A DNA stretch of 64,000 nt from Algoriphagus formosus (GTDB lineage Bacteria > Bacteroidota > Bacteroidia > Cytophagales > Cyclobacteriaceae), in the NCBI RefSeq assembly GCF_002807035.1, contig NZ_NIUC01000001.1, forward strand, positions 682,001-746,000. The letters are read 5' to 3'. Of this stretch, positions 30,094-39,328 are shown in pieces. Both the position numbers and the translations under genes were made by a program. How positions within the stretch are numbered: position 1 is the first letter of the stretch; every line of letters starts with the position of its first letter. The notes below the pieces were generated by a model. It was not told the DNA's origin. It did no database searches and saw only the letters and a program-made list of their open reading frames with translations.

Positions 30094-32850
30094 TTAAAGT
30101 GTCGGTAATAATACTCCGCTGATGACATGGACTACGCCATTTTCGATTGCAACATCAGCAACTACTACGTTGTAGATATTTCCAGCTGAGTCTGTTACGG
30201 TTACATTCGCTCCAGTTCTAGTCACAGTCAAGTCCTCTCCAGCAAGTGTAGGCACGGTCTGAGCGCCTTCAGCAAGGTCGGTAGAGAAAGCAACTGTAGG
30301 AACTACGTGGAAGCCAAGTACTTTTTGTAATCCGTCCAATCCGATTGCATCGATCAATTCATCAAGATCAGCTACTCCAAGTGTGCCCAAAAGATCTACA
30401 AAGGCATCATTGGTTGGAGCGAATACTGTGATAGCATCTGCATCAAGCAAAGTTTGTCCTAGTCCAGCAGCAGTTACCGCATCTAGTAGGATTGTCAAAC
30501 CAGCATCTGTCGCAGCTTCAACTACATTTGGAAGATCTTCCTCAGGCAGTAGTACTCCGTCGATGACATGAACCACTCCATTTTCGATCTCTACATCTGC
30601 AGCTACCACATCATAAGTGTTACCTCTTCCATCTGTAACAGTTACTGCATTTCCATTACGAGTAACAGTCAAATCCTCTCCTGCAAGAGTAGGAACAGTC
30701 TGAGCTCCTTCAGCCAAATCTGTAGAGAATGCAACGGTAGGTACCACATGGAAACCAAGTACGTTTTGCAATCCTTCAAGTCCGATCGCATCGATCAATT
30801 CGTTAAGGTCAGCTACTCCAAGAGCTCCCAATAGATTTACAAAAGCATCGTTGGTAGGTGCGAATACAGTGATTGCATCAGCATCAAGTAGTGTTTGACC
30901 AAGACCGGCAGCAGTAACAGCGTCCAAAAGAACAGTAAGACCTGCAGCTTCTGCAGCTTCAACTAGATTCGGTACATCTGGCTCATTCGCAGTAGGTAAT
31001 ACCACTCCATCGATTACGTGAACAACACCATTTTCGATCGCTACGTCAGCAGTTACTACATTAAAGGTATTTCCTCTAGCATCAGTCACGGTCACATTGG
31101 CACCTGTACGAGTTACTGTCAAGTCCTCACCAGCCAAAGTAGGAACAGTCTGTGCTCCTTCAGCCAAATCAAAAGAGAAGGCAGTAGCAGGCACTACGTG
31201 GAAACCAAGGATTCTTGTAACTTCTTCAATTCCAACAGCAGCAACCAATTCCTGTAGAGAACCTAGGTTCAATGCAGCCAAAAGATCAAGGAAAGCTTGA
31301 TTGGTTGGGGCAAATACTGTGATAGCTTCAGCATCAAGAAGGGTTTGACCAAGGTTAGCTGCAGTTACTGCATCCAAAAGAACAGTCAAACCAGCCGCTG
31401 TAGCTGCTTCTACTACATTTGGAAGCGAGAACTCAGGTAATAGAACTCCGTCGATCACGTGAACAACTCCATTTTCAATGGCAACATCTGCTACTACTAC
31501 ATTTGCTGTGTTACCCAAAGCATCTGTTACAGTCACTCCGCTTTCGCTAGCTTCAACAGTCAATTCCTGACCAGCTAGAGTTGTGAAAGTATTGGTAGCT
31601 TCTAAATCTGTAGAGAAAGCTACTGCAGGTACTACGTGGAAACCTAGGATAGTTTGAAGATTTTCGATTCCTCCGATTTTAGCAACCAATTGGTCTAAAT
31701 TCTCAGCATCATAAGCGGCCAAAGCAGCAGCAAAAGCATCATTGGTTGGCGCAAAAACAGTCATTGCTTCTGCTCCTAACAAGGCTCCACCTAGATCGGC
31801 AGCTGTAACAGCATCAATAAGCGTGGTCAATCCGGCACTTTGAGCAGCTTCTACCACATTTGGAAGCATCAAATCAGGAAGCATCACACCGTTAATCACA
31901 TGGACTACACCATTTGCAATTTCGATATCTGCTGCAACCACTTGAGCTGTACGTCCAAGTTGATCGATAACAGTCACAGTACCACCAGCAACTTCAACAG
32001 TGATATCCTGGCCAGAAAGTGTAGTAAAAGTATTGGTAGCTTGTAGGTCACCAGAAAAGGCTACTGCAGGCACTACATGGAATCCAAGTACAGTTTCTAA
32101 GTTTTCGATACCTCCAATTTTCAATACCAACTCATTTAAGTCAGCAGCATTGAAAACCTCCAAAGCAGCTGCAAAAGCTTCATTGGTTGGAGCAAAAACA
32201 GTGATGGCTCCCGCTGAAAGCAGAGTATTTGCCAATCCATCAACTGCAGTCACCGCATCAAGTAAGGTAGTCAAACCAGCCTCAGTAGCTGCTTCTACCA
32301 AATTAGGAGCAGGCAAGTCAATAGAAGGAATCAAAACACGGTCAATCACATGGACTACTCCGTTTTCGATTTCTACATCAGCCTGTACGACACGCGCAGT
32401 GTTTCCGGCAGCATCGATAACAGTTACGATACCTGGAGCACGGTTTACTACTAATTGTTGACCAGCTAAAGTGGTTACAACATTAGTCTCATTAAGTTGA
32501 TTTGAGAAAATTGTGTTTGGCACAACGTGAAAACCAAGGATGGTTTCAAGATTCATTGGACCTCCAATTTTTTCTACCAAATCATTCAAATCTGTCGCTC
32601 CAAACTCAGTCAAAGCATTCACAAAGGCATCATTGGTTGGTGCGAAAACAGTAATTGCGTTTTGCGCTTGCAAAGTCGCTTCCAACCCAGGTATTGCTCG
32701 GATGGATGTCACAAGAGTGGTCAAACCAGCATCCTCAGCTGCTTCTATGAGCGTGGGATAAGGTAAAGGGCCTTGATAGTCTTCATTCTCACAAGCGACG
32801 AATGAAAAAAAGACGACCCCGACTAAAAGGTACTTTAAGAGTTTTGTCAT
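30094..32850 (-). CDS. Fasciclin (FAS1) lipoprotein with six repeats
   Basis: A surface or periplasmic adhesion-type protein of 918 residues. The signal peptide MTKLLKYLLVGVVFFSFVAC ends in a lipobox (Cys20). Six FAS1 domains of about 147-150 residues follow, each opening with a (V/L)VEAA...AGLT motif, containing ITVFAPTN.AF and GFHVVP, and closing with IENGVVHVI. Domains 5 and 6 are nearly identical, indicating recent tandem duplication. FAS1 domains mediate cell or polymer contact; the ligand is unknown. It is monocistronic, between the pyk and fasciclin terminators. Confidence 0.93.
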   Translation of the reverse strand: MTKLLKYLLVGVVFFSFVACENEDYQGPLPYPTLIEAAEDAGLTTLVTSIRAIPGLEATLQAQNAITVFAPTNDAFVNALTEFGATDLNDLVEKIGGPMNLETILGFHVVPNTIFSNQLNETNVVTTLAGQQLVVNRAPGIVTVIDAAGNTARVVQADVEIENGVVHVIDRVLIPSIDLPAPNLVEAATEAGLTTLLDAVTAVDGLANTLLSAGAITVFAPTNEAFAAALEVFNAADLNELVLKIGGIENLETVLGFHVVPAVAFSGDLQATNTFTTLSGQDITVEVAGGTVTVIDQLGRTAQVVAADIEIANGVVHVINGVMLPDLMLPNVVEAAQSAGLTTLIDAVTAADLGGALLGAEAMTVFAPTNDAFAAALAAYDAENLDQLVAKIGGIENLQTILGFHVVPAVAFSTDLEATNTFTTLAGQELTVEASESGVTVTDALGNTANVVVADVAIENGVVHVIDGVLLPEFSLPNVVEAATAAGLTVLLDAVTAANLGQTLLDAEAITVFAPTNQAFLDLLAALNLGSLQELVAAVGIEEVTRILGFHVVPATAFSFDLAEGAQTVPTLAGEDLTVTRTGANVTVTDARGNTFNVVTADVAIENGVVHVIDGVVLPTANEPDVPNLVEAAEAAGLTVLLDAVTAAGLGQTLLDADAITVFAPTNDAFVNLLGALGVADLNELIDAIGLEGLQNVLGFHVVPTVAFSTDLAEGAQTVPTLAGEDLTVTRNGNAVTVTDGRGNTYDVVAADVEIENGVVHVIDGVLLPEEDLPNVVEAATDAGLTILLDAVTAAGLGQTLLDADAITVFAPTNDAFVDLLGTLGVADLDELIDAIGLDGLQKVLGFHVVPTVAFSTDLAEGAQTVPTLAGEDLTVTRTGANVTVTDSAGNIYNVVVADVAIENGVVHVISGVLLPTL

Positions 32851-32963
32851 AGCATGTTATGGTTAGTTTGCTTTCAAAACTCTGTATAGACACGAATTGA
32901 TTTCTGAATAATCGCGAACTGTAGATTTTTCACTGTGAACTGTAGAAGTTTCACCCTGAATTG

Positions 32964-32984
32964 AAAAAAGCCCCGAGGGGCTTT
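32964..32984 (-). terminator. Intrinsic terminator of pyk
   Basis: On the minus strand, AAAGCCCC-TC-GGGGCTTT is followed by a run of T. The perfect 8-bp stem is at 32967-32974 / 32977-32984. It lies 58 bp after the pyk stop. Confidence 0.85.
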
Positions 32985-33041
32985 ATCTAAATTTTAAATA
33001 AAAGTCTGACTAATCAGTAAATAGGATGGCTTAAAATATTA

Positions 33042-34466
33042 TTAATCCACTATATGGATTTTCAACATATTGGTCTTGCCTTTGGCCTTGAGTGGCATAC
33101 TGGCAGTATTGATAATGATATCTCCAGGATTTACATGGTCATCACGCTTCAGGGTATTCTCGATATCTTCGAATGTAGCGTCTGTGGAAATTTGATTCTC
33201 ATAGTAATAAGCGCGCACTCCCCAGACCAAAGACATTTGAGTGATCAACTTCTGATTTCGGGTGAAAACAAAAATACTTGCCTTTGGACGATGAGAAGAA
33301 ATCCGGAAAGCTGTAAAACCTGAAGAAGTAATCCCCACGATAGCTTTTGCCTTGACGTTTCTTGAAAGTCTGGAAGCCATCAGGATGAGATTATTGCTCA
33401 AGAAAGTTGGTGCACTTTCTGGGATTTTGTAGAGGTTGTGATAAATATCTGAGTTATCTTCTAAGTACTTGATAATGCTAGACATAGCCTTTACTGCATT
33501 CACAGGATATTTTCCTGAGGCTGTTTCGGCAGAAAGCATCACCGCATCCGCACCATCAAGAACCGCATTCGCCACATCATTGGTTTCTGCCCGGGTAGGT
33601 CGTGGATTGGAGATCATACTTTCCATCATTTGAGTGGCGATGATGACTGGCTTGCAAGCAAGCTTACATTTCTCTACCATTTTCTTTTGCCATAAAGGAA
33701 CGATTTCTTGAGGTACTTCCACTCCAAGATCTCCCCTTGCTACCATGATGGCATCTGTCGCTTCGATGATATCATCGATATTATCCAAAGCTTCCGGTTT
33801 CTCGATTTTTGCAACAATCCTGCAGACTTTTCCTGCTTTTTGGATTCGCTCTCGCAAATCAGTGATGTCATCCGCTGATCTTACAAAAGAAAGCGCAATC
33901 CAATCTACCTCTTGCTCCAAACCAAAGACTAAATCTTCTAGGTCCTTTTCGGTAAGAGAAGGTGCAGATACCTTTGTATTAGGCAGGTTAATCCCCTTTC
34001 TGGACTTTAAAATACCCCCATGAACTACCGTACAGTTTACATTTTTGCCGTCGGTATCCTCCACGATCAGTTCCAAATTACCATCATCAATCAATATACG
34101 ATCGCCAGAAACCACATCATTAGGCAGGTTTTGATAAACTGTAGAAACCAAGGAAGCATTTCCCACTACAGGGTCATTGGTAATCGTGATTTTATCACCA
34201 GGAACAATTTCAACTCCGTTATTCTCTACCTCTCCTACACGGATTTTTGGACCCTGAAGATCCTGCAGTATGCCTAGGTGTAAATTGTCTTCTTTATTAA
34301 TTCTTCGGATAATTTCAATTACCTCTTTATGGATAGCATGGCTACCGTGGGAAAAGTTTAGCCGAAATACATTGGCCCCAGCAGCTGCTAAGCTTTTGAT
34401 CGTTTCATAATTATTGGAAGCAGGTCCAATGGTAGCAAGAATTTTGGTCTTGTTGAATTGATTCAT
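33042..34466 (-). CDS. pyk: Pyruvate kinase
   Basis: Makes pyruvate and ATP from phosphoenolpyruvate and ADP. The 474-residue protein begins KTKILATIGPASNN and has the substrate motif VFRLNFSHGSH. It also has the K+ / Mg2+ site IMVARGDLGVEVP and the signature TRAETNDVANAVLDGADAVMLS. The allosteric C-terminal domain is complete (RISSHRPKASIFVFTRN). It begins 2 bp after the stop of the IPExxxVDY gene, and a strong terminator follows. With pfkA it is one of two glycolytic control enzymes in this window. Confidence 0.97.
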   Translation of the reverse strand: MNQFNKTKILATIGPASNNYETIKSLAAAGANVFRLNFSHGSHAIHKEVIEIIRRINKEDNLHLGILQDLQGPKIRVGEVENNGVEIVPGDKITITNDPVVGNASLVSTVYQNLPNDVVSGDRILIDDGNLELIVEDTDGKNVNCTVVHGGILKSRKGINLPNTKVSAPSLTEKDLEDLVFGLEQEVDWIALSFVRSADDITDLRERIQKAGKVCRIVAKIEKPEALDNIDDIIEATDAIMVARGDLGVEVPQEIVPLWQKKMVEKCKLACKPVIIATQMMESMISNPRPTRAETNDVANAVLDGADAVMLSAETASGKYPVNAVKAMSSIIKYLEDNSDIYHNLYKIPESAPTFLSNNLILMASRLSRNVKAKAIVGITSSGFTAFRISSHRPKASIFVFTRNQKLITQMSLVWGVRAYYYENQISTDATFEDIENTLKRDDHVNPGDIIINTASMPLKAKGKTNMLKIHIVD

Positions 34467-34468
34467 TA

Positions 34469-34897
34469 TTAATAGGTTAATAGGTTTTCTTTTGATTTTA
34501 ATTTCGAGATATCAAGCTTCATGACATTTTGTACATAAGGAATCTGCCGGAGATTGGAAACAAAAATTTGAGCGTCCAATAGCTCTGTTTCATCTTGTAC
34601 CAATAGAAAATAATCCATGGTCCTAAGTTCGGGAATCAAGTAAGATACATTTCTTTCGGAGGTGATTGCCTTGTTTTTCAGAAGCTGAATAAATCCATGA
34701 GGTAAAGAAAGGAAATATTGGCTAATTTTCAGATTGGGTGCAGACAAAAACTCCAATTCGATATCATCCTCCCGCGTTAGATCTAAATGGAGCGCACGAT
34801 TAATCAGCCAGGCCATTTTGTAGTCCTTTACAGGAGATACAATACCCAAAAGCTCAAAATCATAGGTATGCTCAATTTCTAATCTGACTTTCTTCAT
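34469..34897 (-). CDS. IPExxxVDY family protein
   Basis: A 142-residue small protein of the Bacteroidota IPExxxVDY family. The defining motif appears as LIPELRTMDYFLLVQ near residues 91-105, where the usual Val is Met. It starts VRLEIEHTYDFELLGI, and WLINRALHLDLTREDDIE is also family-like. The molecular role is unknown. The family typically sits immediately before pyruvate kinase, as it does here with a 2-bp gap, suggesting co-transcription and possibly a related role. Confidence 0.85.
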   Translation of the reverse strand: MKKVRLEIEHTYDFELLGIVSPVKDYKMAWLINRALHLDLTREDDIELEFLSAPNLKISQYFLSLPHGFIQLLKNKAITSERNVSYLIPELRTMDYFLLVQDETELLDAQIFVSNLRQIPYVQNVMKLDISKLKSKENLLTY

Positions 34898-34919
34898 TTA
34901 GGCTTGGCAAGACTTAGCT

Positions 34920-34927
34920 CAAAGTTA
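34920..34927 (-). promoter_or_regulatory. -7 element for the IPExxxVDY-pyk operon
   Basis: The minus strand reads TAACTTTG, a perfect TAnnTTTG, 22 bp before the ATG. No -33 TTTG at normal spacing was seen. Confidence 0.4.
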
Positions 34928-35154
34928 GAAATAAAAAAATGACGAAAAATGAAGTAGCACCTCTTTCAGATTTTTTTTGAGAAAATAAGCTCCTAAAAAA
35001 AAGAGTTAACAACAAACCAATCAAAAGGCTAGCTTCTTCGACAAAGATTGAAAAATCCTCAAATACTGGGAATATTGACCCTGAAATTTGAAGATTTTAA
35101 TTAAATTTCTGTGTTGAGCGACAAAGTTGGTAAAAAATTTACTTAGACCTTTTC
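34928..35154. other. Spacer between divergent promoters
   Basis: AT-rich non-coding DNA between the IPExxxVDY-pyk and acpP promoters. It contains an A-rich stretch and no recognisable gene or RNA. Confidence 0.4.
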
Positions 35155-35186
35155 TTTGCCTATTCGCTTTTAAATATATTTCTTTG
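35155..35186 (+). promoter_or_regulatory. Predicted acpP promoter
   Basis: -33 TTTG at 35155-35158, 20-bp spacer, -7 TTTCTTTG at 35179-35186 (one mismatch to TAnnTTTG). This predicts a leader of about 25 bases before acpP. Confidence 0.5.
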
Positions 35187-35216
35187 CGGAGTGTTATTAA
35201 CTAAACTGATCACAAA

Positions 35217-35453
35217 ATGTCTGAAATTGCACAAAAAGTAAAAGCCATCATCGTAGACAAACTTGGCGTAGAAGAATCTGAAGTGACTATGGAAGCTAGC
35301 TTCACCAATGATTTGGGAGCTGACTCTCTTGACACTGTAGAATTGATCATGGAATTCGAGAAAGAATTCAACATTTCTATTCCAGACGACCAAGCTGAGC
35401 AAATTGGCACTGTAGGTCAAGCTGTCTCTTACCTTGAGGCTAACGTAAAATAA
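35217..35453 (+). CDS. acpP: Acyl carrier protein
   Basis: Carries growing acyl chains for fatty acid synthesis on a phosphopantetheine arm. The 78-residue acidic protein has the attachment serine in [15 protein letters not shown], with [13 protein letters not shown] after it, as in standard AcpP. It precedes fabF by 19 bp, the classical acpP-fabF-rnc arrangement, and has its own predicted promoter. Confidence 0.97.
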   Translation: MSEIAQKVKAIIVDKLGVEESEVTMEASFTNDLGADSLDTVELIMEFEKEFNISIPDDQAEQIGTVGQAVSYLEANVK

Positions 35454-35472
35454 TCATTCTTTCATTCATTTT

Positions 35473-36723
35473 ATGAATTTGAAACGAGTTGTAGTAACGG
35501 GTATAGGCGCCATCACTCCCATTGGCAATACTTCCGAAGAATTTTGGAAGGGATTGACAGCGGGCGTAAGTGGCGCTGCACCTATTACCAAATTCGACGC
35601 ATCACTTTTCAAAACCCAATTTGCCTGCGAAATCAAAAATCTCGATGTAGATAATTTTATCGACAGAAAAGAGGCAAGGAAAATGGATCCTTTCACACAG
35701 TATGCCATGATCTCCGTTGATGAGGCGATGGCTGACTCAGGATTGGATTTGGACAAAATTGACAAAGCACGTGCAGGGGTTATTTGGGGATCAGGAATCG
35801 GTGGATTGCGTACATTCCAAGACGAGGTTACTAGCTTCGCCTTAGGAGATGGAACGCCTAGATTCAATCCTTTCTTTATTCCTAAGATGATCGCTGATAT
35901 CAGTGCAGGTTTTATTTCCATCAAATATGGATTTAGAGGTCCTAATTTCGTCACTGTTTCGGCTTGTGCTTCTGCCACTAATGCGCTAATCGATGCATTC
36001 AATTACATCCGAATGGGCAAAGCTGATATTTTCATATCAGGTGGCTCGGAAGCAGCGGTAACTGAAGCAGGAATCGGAGGATTCAATGCGATGAAGGCAT
36101 TGTCGCAAAGAAACGATTCACCTGAAACGGCTTCTAGACCTTTTGATAAGGATAGAGATGGTTTTGTGTTGGGTGAAGGTGCCGGAGCTCTTATACTTGA
36201 AGAGTATGAGCATGCAGTAGCGAGAGGTGCCAAAATCTATGCAGAGCTAGTCGGTGGTGGAATGTCAGCGGATGCCAATCATATTACCGCTCCACATCCT
36301 GAGGGATTAGGAGCTAGCGAAGTGATGGAATCTGCACTGAAGGATGCTAATCTTAGTCCAGCGGATATTGATTATATCAATGTGCATGGAACCTCCACTC
36401 CACTTGGTGATGTGAGTGAAACCAAAGCGATCCAAAAAGTATTCGGAGAACACGCTTACAAGCTCAATATCTCCAGTACCAAGTCCATGACTGGTCACTT
36501 ATTGGGAGCTGCTGGAGCTATCGAAGCAATTGCTTCTATCATGGCTATCAAACATGGGATTATTCCTCCGACGATCAACCATTTCACGGACGATGAAACC
36601 CTTGACCCCAAACTTAATTTGACATTCAATCAGGCTCAAAAGCGTGATGTAAATGTTGCATTGAGTAATACCTTCGGTTTTGGCGGACACAACTGTTCTG
36701 TCATCTTTAAGAAAATAAACTGA
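35473..36723 (+). CDS. fabF: Beta-ketoacyl-ACP synthase II
   Basis: Condenses malonyl-ACP with acyl-ACP in fatty acid elongation. The 416-residue thiolase-fold enzyme has the full catalytic triad: Cys in VSACASATNAL, His in NVHGTSTPLGD, and His in SMTGHLLGAAGA. RVVVTGIGAITPIG is the typical start. It is downstream of acpP and 7 bp upstream of rnc, so likely one transcript. Confidence 0.97.
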   Translation: MNLKRVVVTGIGAITPIGNTSEEFWKGLTAGVSGAAPITKFDASLFKTQFACEIKNLDVDNFIDRKEARKMDPFTQYAMISVDEAMADSGLDLDKIDKARAGVIWGSGIGGLRTFQDEVTSFALGDGTPRFNPFFIPKMIADISAGFISIKYGFRGPNFVTVSACASATNALIDAFNYIRMGKADIFISGGSEAAVTEAGIGGFNAMKALSQRNDSPETASRPFDKDRDGFVLGEGAGALILEEYEHAVARGAKIYAELVGGGMSADANHITAPHPEGLGASEVMESALKDANLSPADIDYINVHGTSTPLGDVSETKAIQKVFGEHAYKLNISSTKSMTGHLLGAAGAIEAIASIMAIKHGIIPPTINHFTDDETLDPKLNLTFNQAQKRDVNVALSNTFGFGGHNCSVIFKKIN

Positions 36724-36730
36724 TTACCAG

Positions 36731-37471
36731 TTGAATTTGCTGAAGCGTCTGGGAATTCAAAACTTATTTCTGAGTAAAAAAGACAAAAGGCTTGCCTCCT
36801 CCATCAAAATGATGACTGGAGGCAAGCCTTTTAATATTTCCCTCTATCAACTGGCCTTGACTCCGGCGGCTTTGGGGGAAGAAAGCCCACAAGGCTATCG
36901 AGTAAGCAATGAGCGCTTGGAGTTTTTAGGTGATGCCGTTCTCGGTTCAGTCATTGCCGAGTACCTTTTCCAAAAATACCCCTTACGGGATGAGGGCTTC
37001 CTCACCGAAACTCGCTCCAAACTTGTCAATCGGGAAAGCCTAAATCAGACCGGAATCAAAATCGGAATCAAAAATATGCTCTGGGAGTATATTGAGGACA
37101 GGCCCTTTACTGCGAATAAATCTCTTTATGGGGATATTTTGGAAGCGATGATCGGAGCCATTTATCTTGATCGGGGTCATGCTTTCACCAAGAATTTTAT
37201 CCTGCAGCGCATCCTCCTTCACTTTGATATCCAAGGGATGATCGCAACCACCTCCAATTACAAATCAAAAATCATCGAGTGGACTCAAAAAGAAAATAAG
37301 GAGGTGGATTTTAAGATAATTGAAATCAATGGCAACCAGCGGTACAAAGAGTTTGTTGTAGCTTTGAGAATAGAAAATCGAGACGTAGCCATTGGAAAAG
37401 GTCCCACTAAAAAGAAAGCAGAACAGGAGGCCTCCAAAATTGCTTGCGAACAATTAAAAATCCCCCATTAG
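36731..37471 (+). CDS. rnc: Ribonuclease III
   Basis: Cleaves double-stranded RNA, including rRNA precursors. The 246-residue protein has the RNase III signature NERLEFLGDAVLGSVIAE, the second metal site GDILEAMIGAIYLDRG, and a C-terminal dsRNA-binding domain ending GKGPTKKKAEQEASKIA. The start is a TTG at 36731-36733, seven bases after the fabF stop. The next in-frame ATG is 25 codons later and would shorten the N-terminal helix. It is the third gene of acpP-fabF-rnc. Confidence 0.95.
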   Translation: MNLLKRLGIQNLFLSKKDKRLASSIKMMTGGKPFNISLYQLALTPAALGEESPQGYRVSNERLEFLGDAVLGSVIAEYLFQKYPLRDEGFLTETRSKLVNRESLNQTGIKIGIKNMLWEYIEDRPFTANKSLYGDILEAMIGAIYLDRGHAFTKNFILQRILLHFDIQGMIATTSNYKSKIIEWTQKENKEVDFKIIEINGNQRYKEFVVALRIENRDVAIGKGPTKKKAEQEASKIACEQLKIPH

Positions 37472-37489
37472 AATTCCCCTTCAATCAGT

Positions 37490-39322
37490 ATGAAATTAGC
37501 ACTTGCCACAGTCAATCAGACACCGCTAGACTGGACGGGAAATCTCCAGCGAATCATTGCTGCGACCGACCAAGCCAAGCAAGAAGGTGCAAAACTTATT
37601 TTTTTTCCTGAGCTCTGTATTACTGGTTATGGCTCAGAGGATCTATTTCTCAGCTATTGGTACCCTGCAAAAGCTTTAGACCAACTCCAATTGCTGCTCC
37701 CTCATAGCCAAGGTGTAACGATAGCCGTGGGTCTCCCCTACCGAATCCAAGACAAGGTCTACAATACCATGGCCTTGCTTGAGAATGGTAAGCTGAAAGG
37801 CTTTGTAGCTAAGCAGTTTATGGCCATCGACGGCGTTCACTATGAATTCCGCTGGTTTACTCCCTGGAAAGCTAATGAACAGATCGAAGTTGATTTCTTT
37901 GGAGCGAAAATCCCCTTTGGCGATATCACCTTCGAAAAAGAAGGAATTCATTACGGATTTGAGATCTGTGAAGATGCTTGGAGAGGAAAAGAAAGACCGG
38001 GCTATAGACTTTGTGATCGAAAAGTAGATTTGATCATCAGTCCCAGTGCAAGCCATTTTGCCATGGGCAAAACACTTGAGCGCAAGCAATTAATCGAAGA
38101 CAGCTCAAGGATTTTTGACTGCTTCTATGCCTATGTAAATCTTCTTGGAAATGAATCCGGAAGGATGATTTTTGATGGAGAGGCGCTTTTCGCCAAATCA
38201 GGAAAAATTCTCTATCGAAATCAACTTCTCTCCTTTCAAGACTATCAGGTCATGACCTTCGACTACAAGGATGAGGAGCAAGAAATTACAGAAATTCATC
38301 CCAAGGAGTGGGAGTTTACTCAAGCTTCTGCCTTGGGTCTTTTTGATTACCTAAGAAAAAGTAAAAGCAAAGGCTTTGTACTTTCACTTTCCGGTGGAGC
38401 AGACTCCTCGACCATTGCTGTATTGGTTGCAGAGATGGTCCGCAGAGGTCTCGAGGAGCTAGGATTACAAGCATTCTGTCAAAAGATCGGTTTGAATGAC
38501 TGGGAAAACTATTCAAAAGATCCCGAAAAACTCCTGGTTAATGAACTTTTAACCACCGCCTACCAAGGTACTTCCAATTCATCCAAAGACACGCTAGAAA
38601 GCGCTCAATCCTTGGCTGAAAGTCTTGGGGCTAAGTTTTACCATTGGACTATCGATGAGGAGGTTTCTTCCTACACCTCCAAGATTGAAAATGCCTTGGG
38701 AAGGAAGCTGACTTGGGAGAAGGATGATATCACCTTGCAAAACATTCAGGCAAGGGCACGTTCTCCTATTATTTGGATGCTAGCCAATATCAACAATGCA
38801 CTGCTTTTAGCTACTTCCAACCGGTCGGAAGGCGATGTAGGCTACACGACAATGGATGGCGATACGAGCGGAAGTATTTCCCCTATCGCAGCAGTTGATA
38901 AATACTTCGTGCTCCATTGGTTAAGATGGGCAGAGGAAAACCTCAATCGGCCGGGACTTAAAAAAGTCAACTCACTGCAGCCTACTGCCGAACTTAGACC
39001 AAGTGAACGAAGGCAAACGGATGAAAAGGATTTGATGCCCTACTCGCTAATTGTGGAAATTGAAAAACTAGCGATTCGGGATAGGCGATCCCCTATGGAC
39101 ATTTATTGGCTCTTGAAAGAAGAACTGGACCTGAATCCAGAAGAATTGAAAGGTTATGTAAAAAAATTCTTTCAACTTTGGGCAAGGAATCAGTGGAAAC
39201 GGGAAAGACTCGCTCCTTCCTTTCATTTGGATCAATTCAATGTTGACCCAAAAACTTGGTATCGATTCCCTATCCTTTCCCAAGGATTCTCAGAAGAACT
39301 CGCACAATTGGAAAAAGCTTAA
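37490..39322 (+). CDS. nadE: Glutamine-hydrolysing NAD+ synthetase
   Basis: Converts deamido-NAD+ to NAD+ using glutamine-derived ammonia. The 610-residue two-domain enzyme has an N-terminal nitrilase-type glutaminase (Glu in FFPELCITGYGSEDLF, Cys in YGFEICEDAW). The synthetase domain has the P-loop VLSLSGGADSSTIAVL. NRSEGDVGYTTMDGDTSG and ELRPSERRQTDEKDLM are further synthetase motifs. The start is an ATG at 37490, 18 bp after rnc; lgt follows by 6 bp. Confidence 0.95.
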   Translation: MKLALATVNQTPLDWTGNLQRIIAATDQAKQEGAKLIFFPELCITGYGSEDLFLSYWYPAKALDQLQLLLPHSQGVTIAVGLPYRIQDKVYNTMALLENGKLKGFVAKQFMAIDGVHYEFRWFTPWKANEQIEVDFFGAKIPFGDITFEKEGIHYGFEICEDAWRGKERPGYRLCDRKVDLIISPSASHFAMGKTLERKQLIEDSSRIFDCFYAYVNLLGNESGRMIFDGEALFAKSGKILYRNQLLSFQDYQVMTFDYKDEEQEITEIHPKEWEFTQASALGLFDYLRKSKSKGFVLSLSGGADSSTIAVLVAEMVRRGLEELGLQAFCQKIGLNDWENYSKDPEKLLVNELLTTAYQGTSNSSKDTLESAQSLAESLGAKFYHWTIDEEVSSYTSKIENALGRKLTWEKDDITLQNIQARARSPIIWMLANINNALLLATSNRSEGDVGYTTMDGDTSGSISPIAAVDKYFVLHWLRWAEENLNRPGLKKVNSLQPTAELRPSERRQTDEKDLMPYSLIVEIEKLAIRDRRSPMDIYWLLKEELDLNPEELKGYVKKFFQLWARNQWKRERLAPSFHLDQFNVDPKTWYRFPILSQGFSEELAQLEKA

Positions 39323-39328
39323 TATCCC

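Noticed and set aside
30383..32766. Several plus-strand ORFs opposite the fasciclin gene
   Set aside because: Antisense shadows of the FAS1 repeats; their pattern repeats with the domain period.
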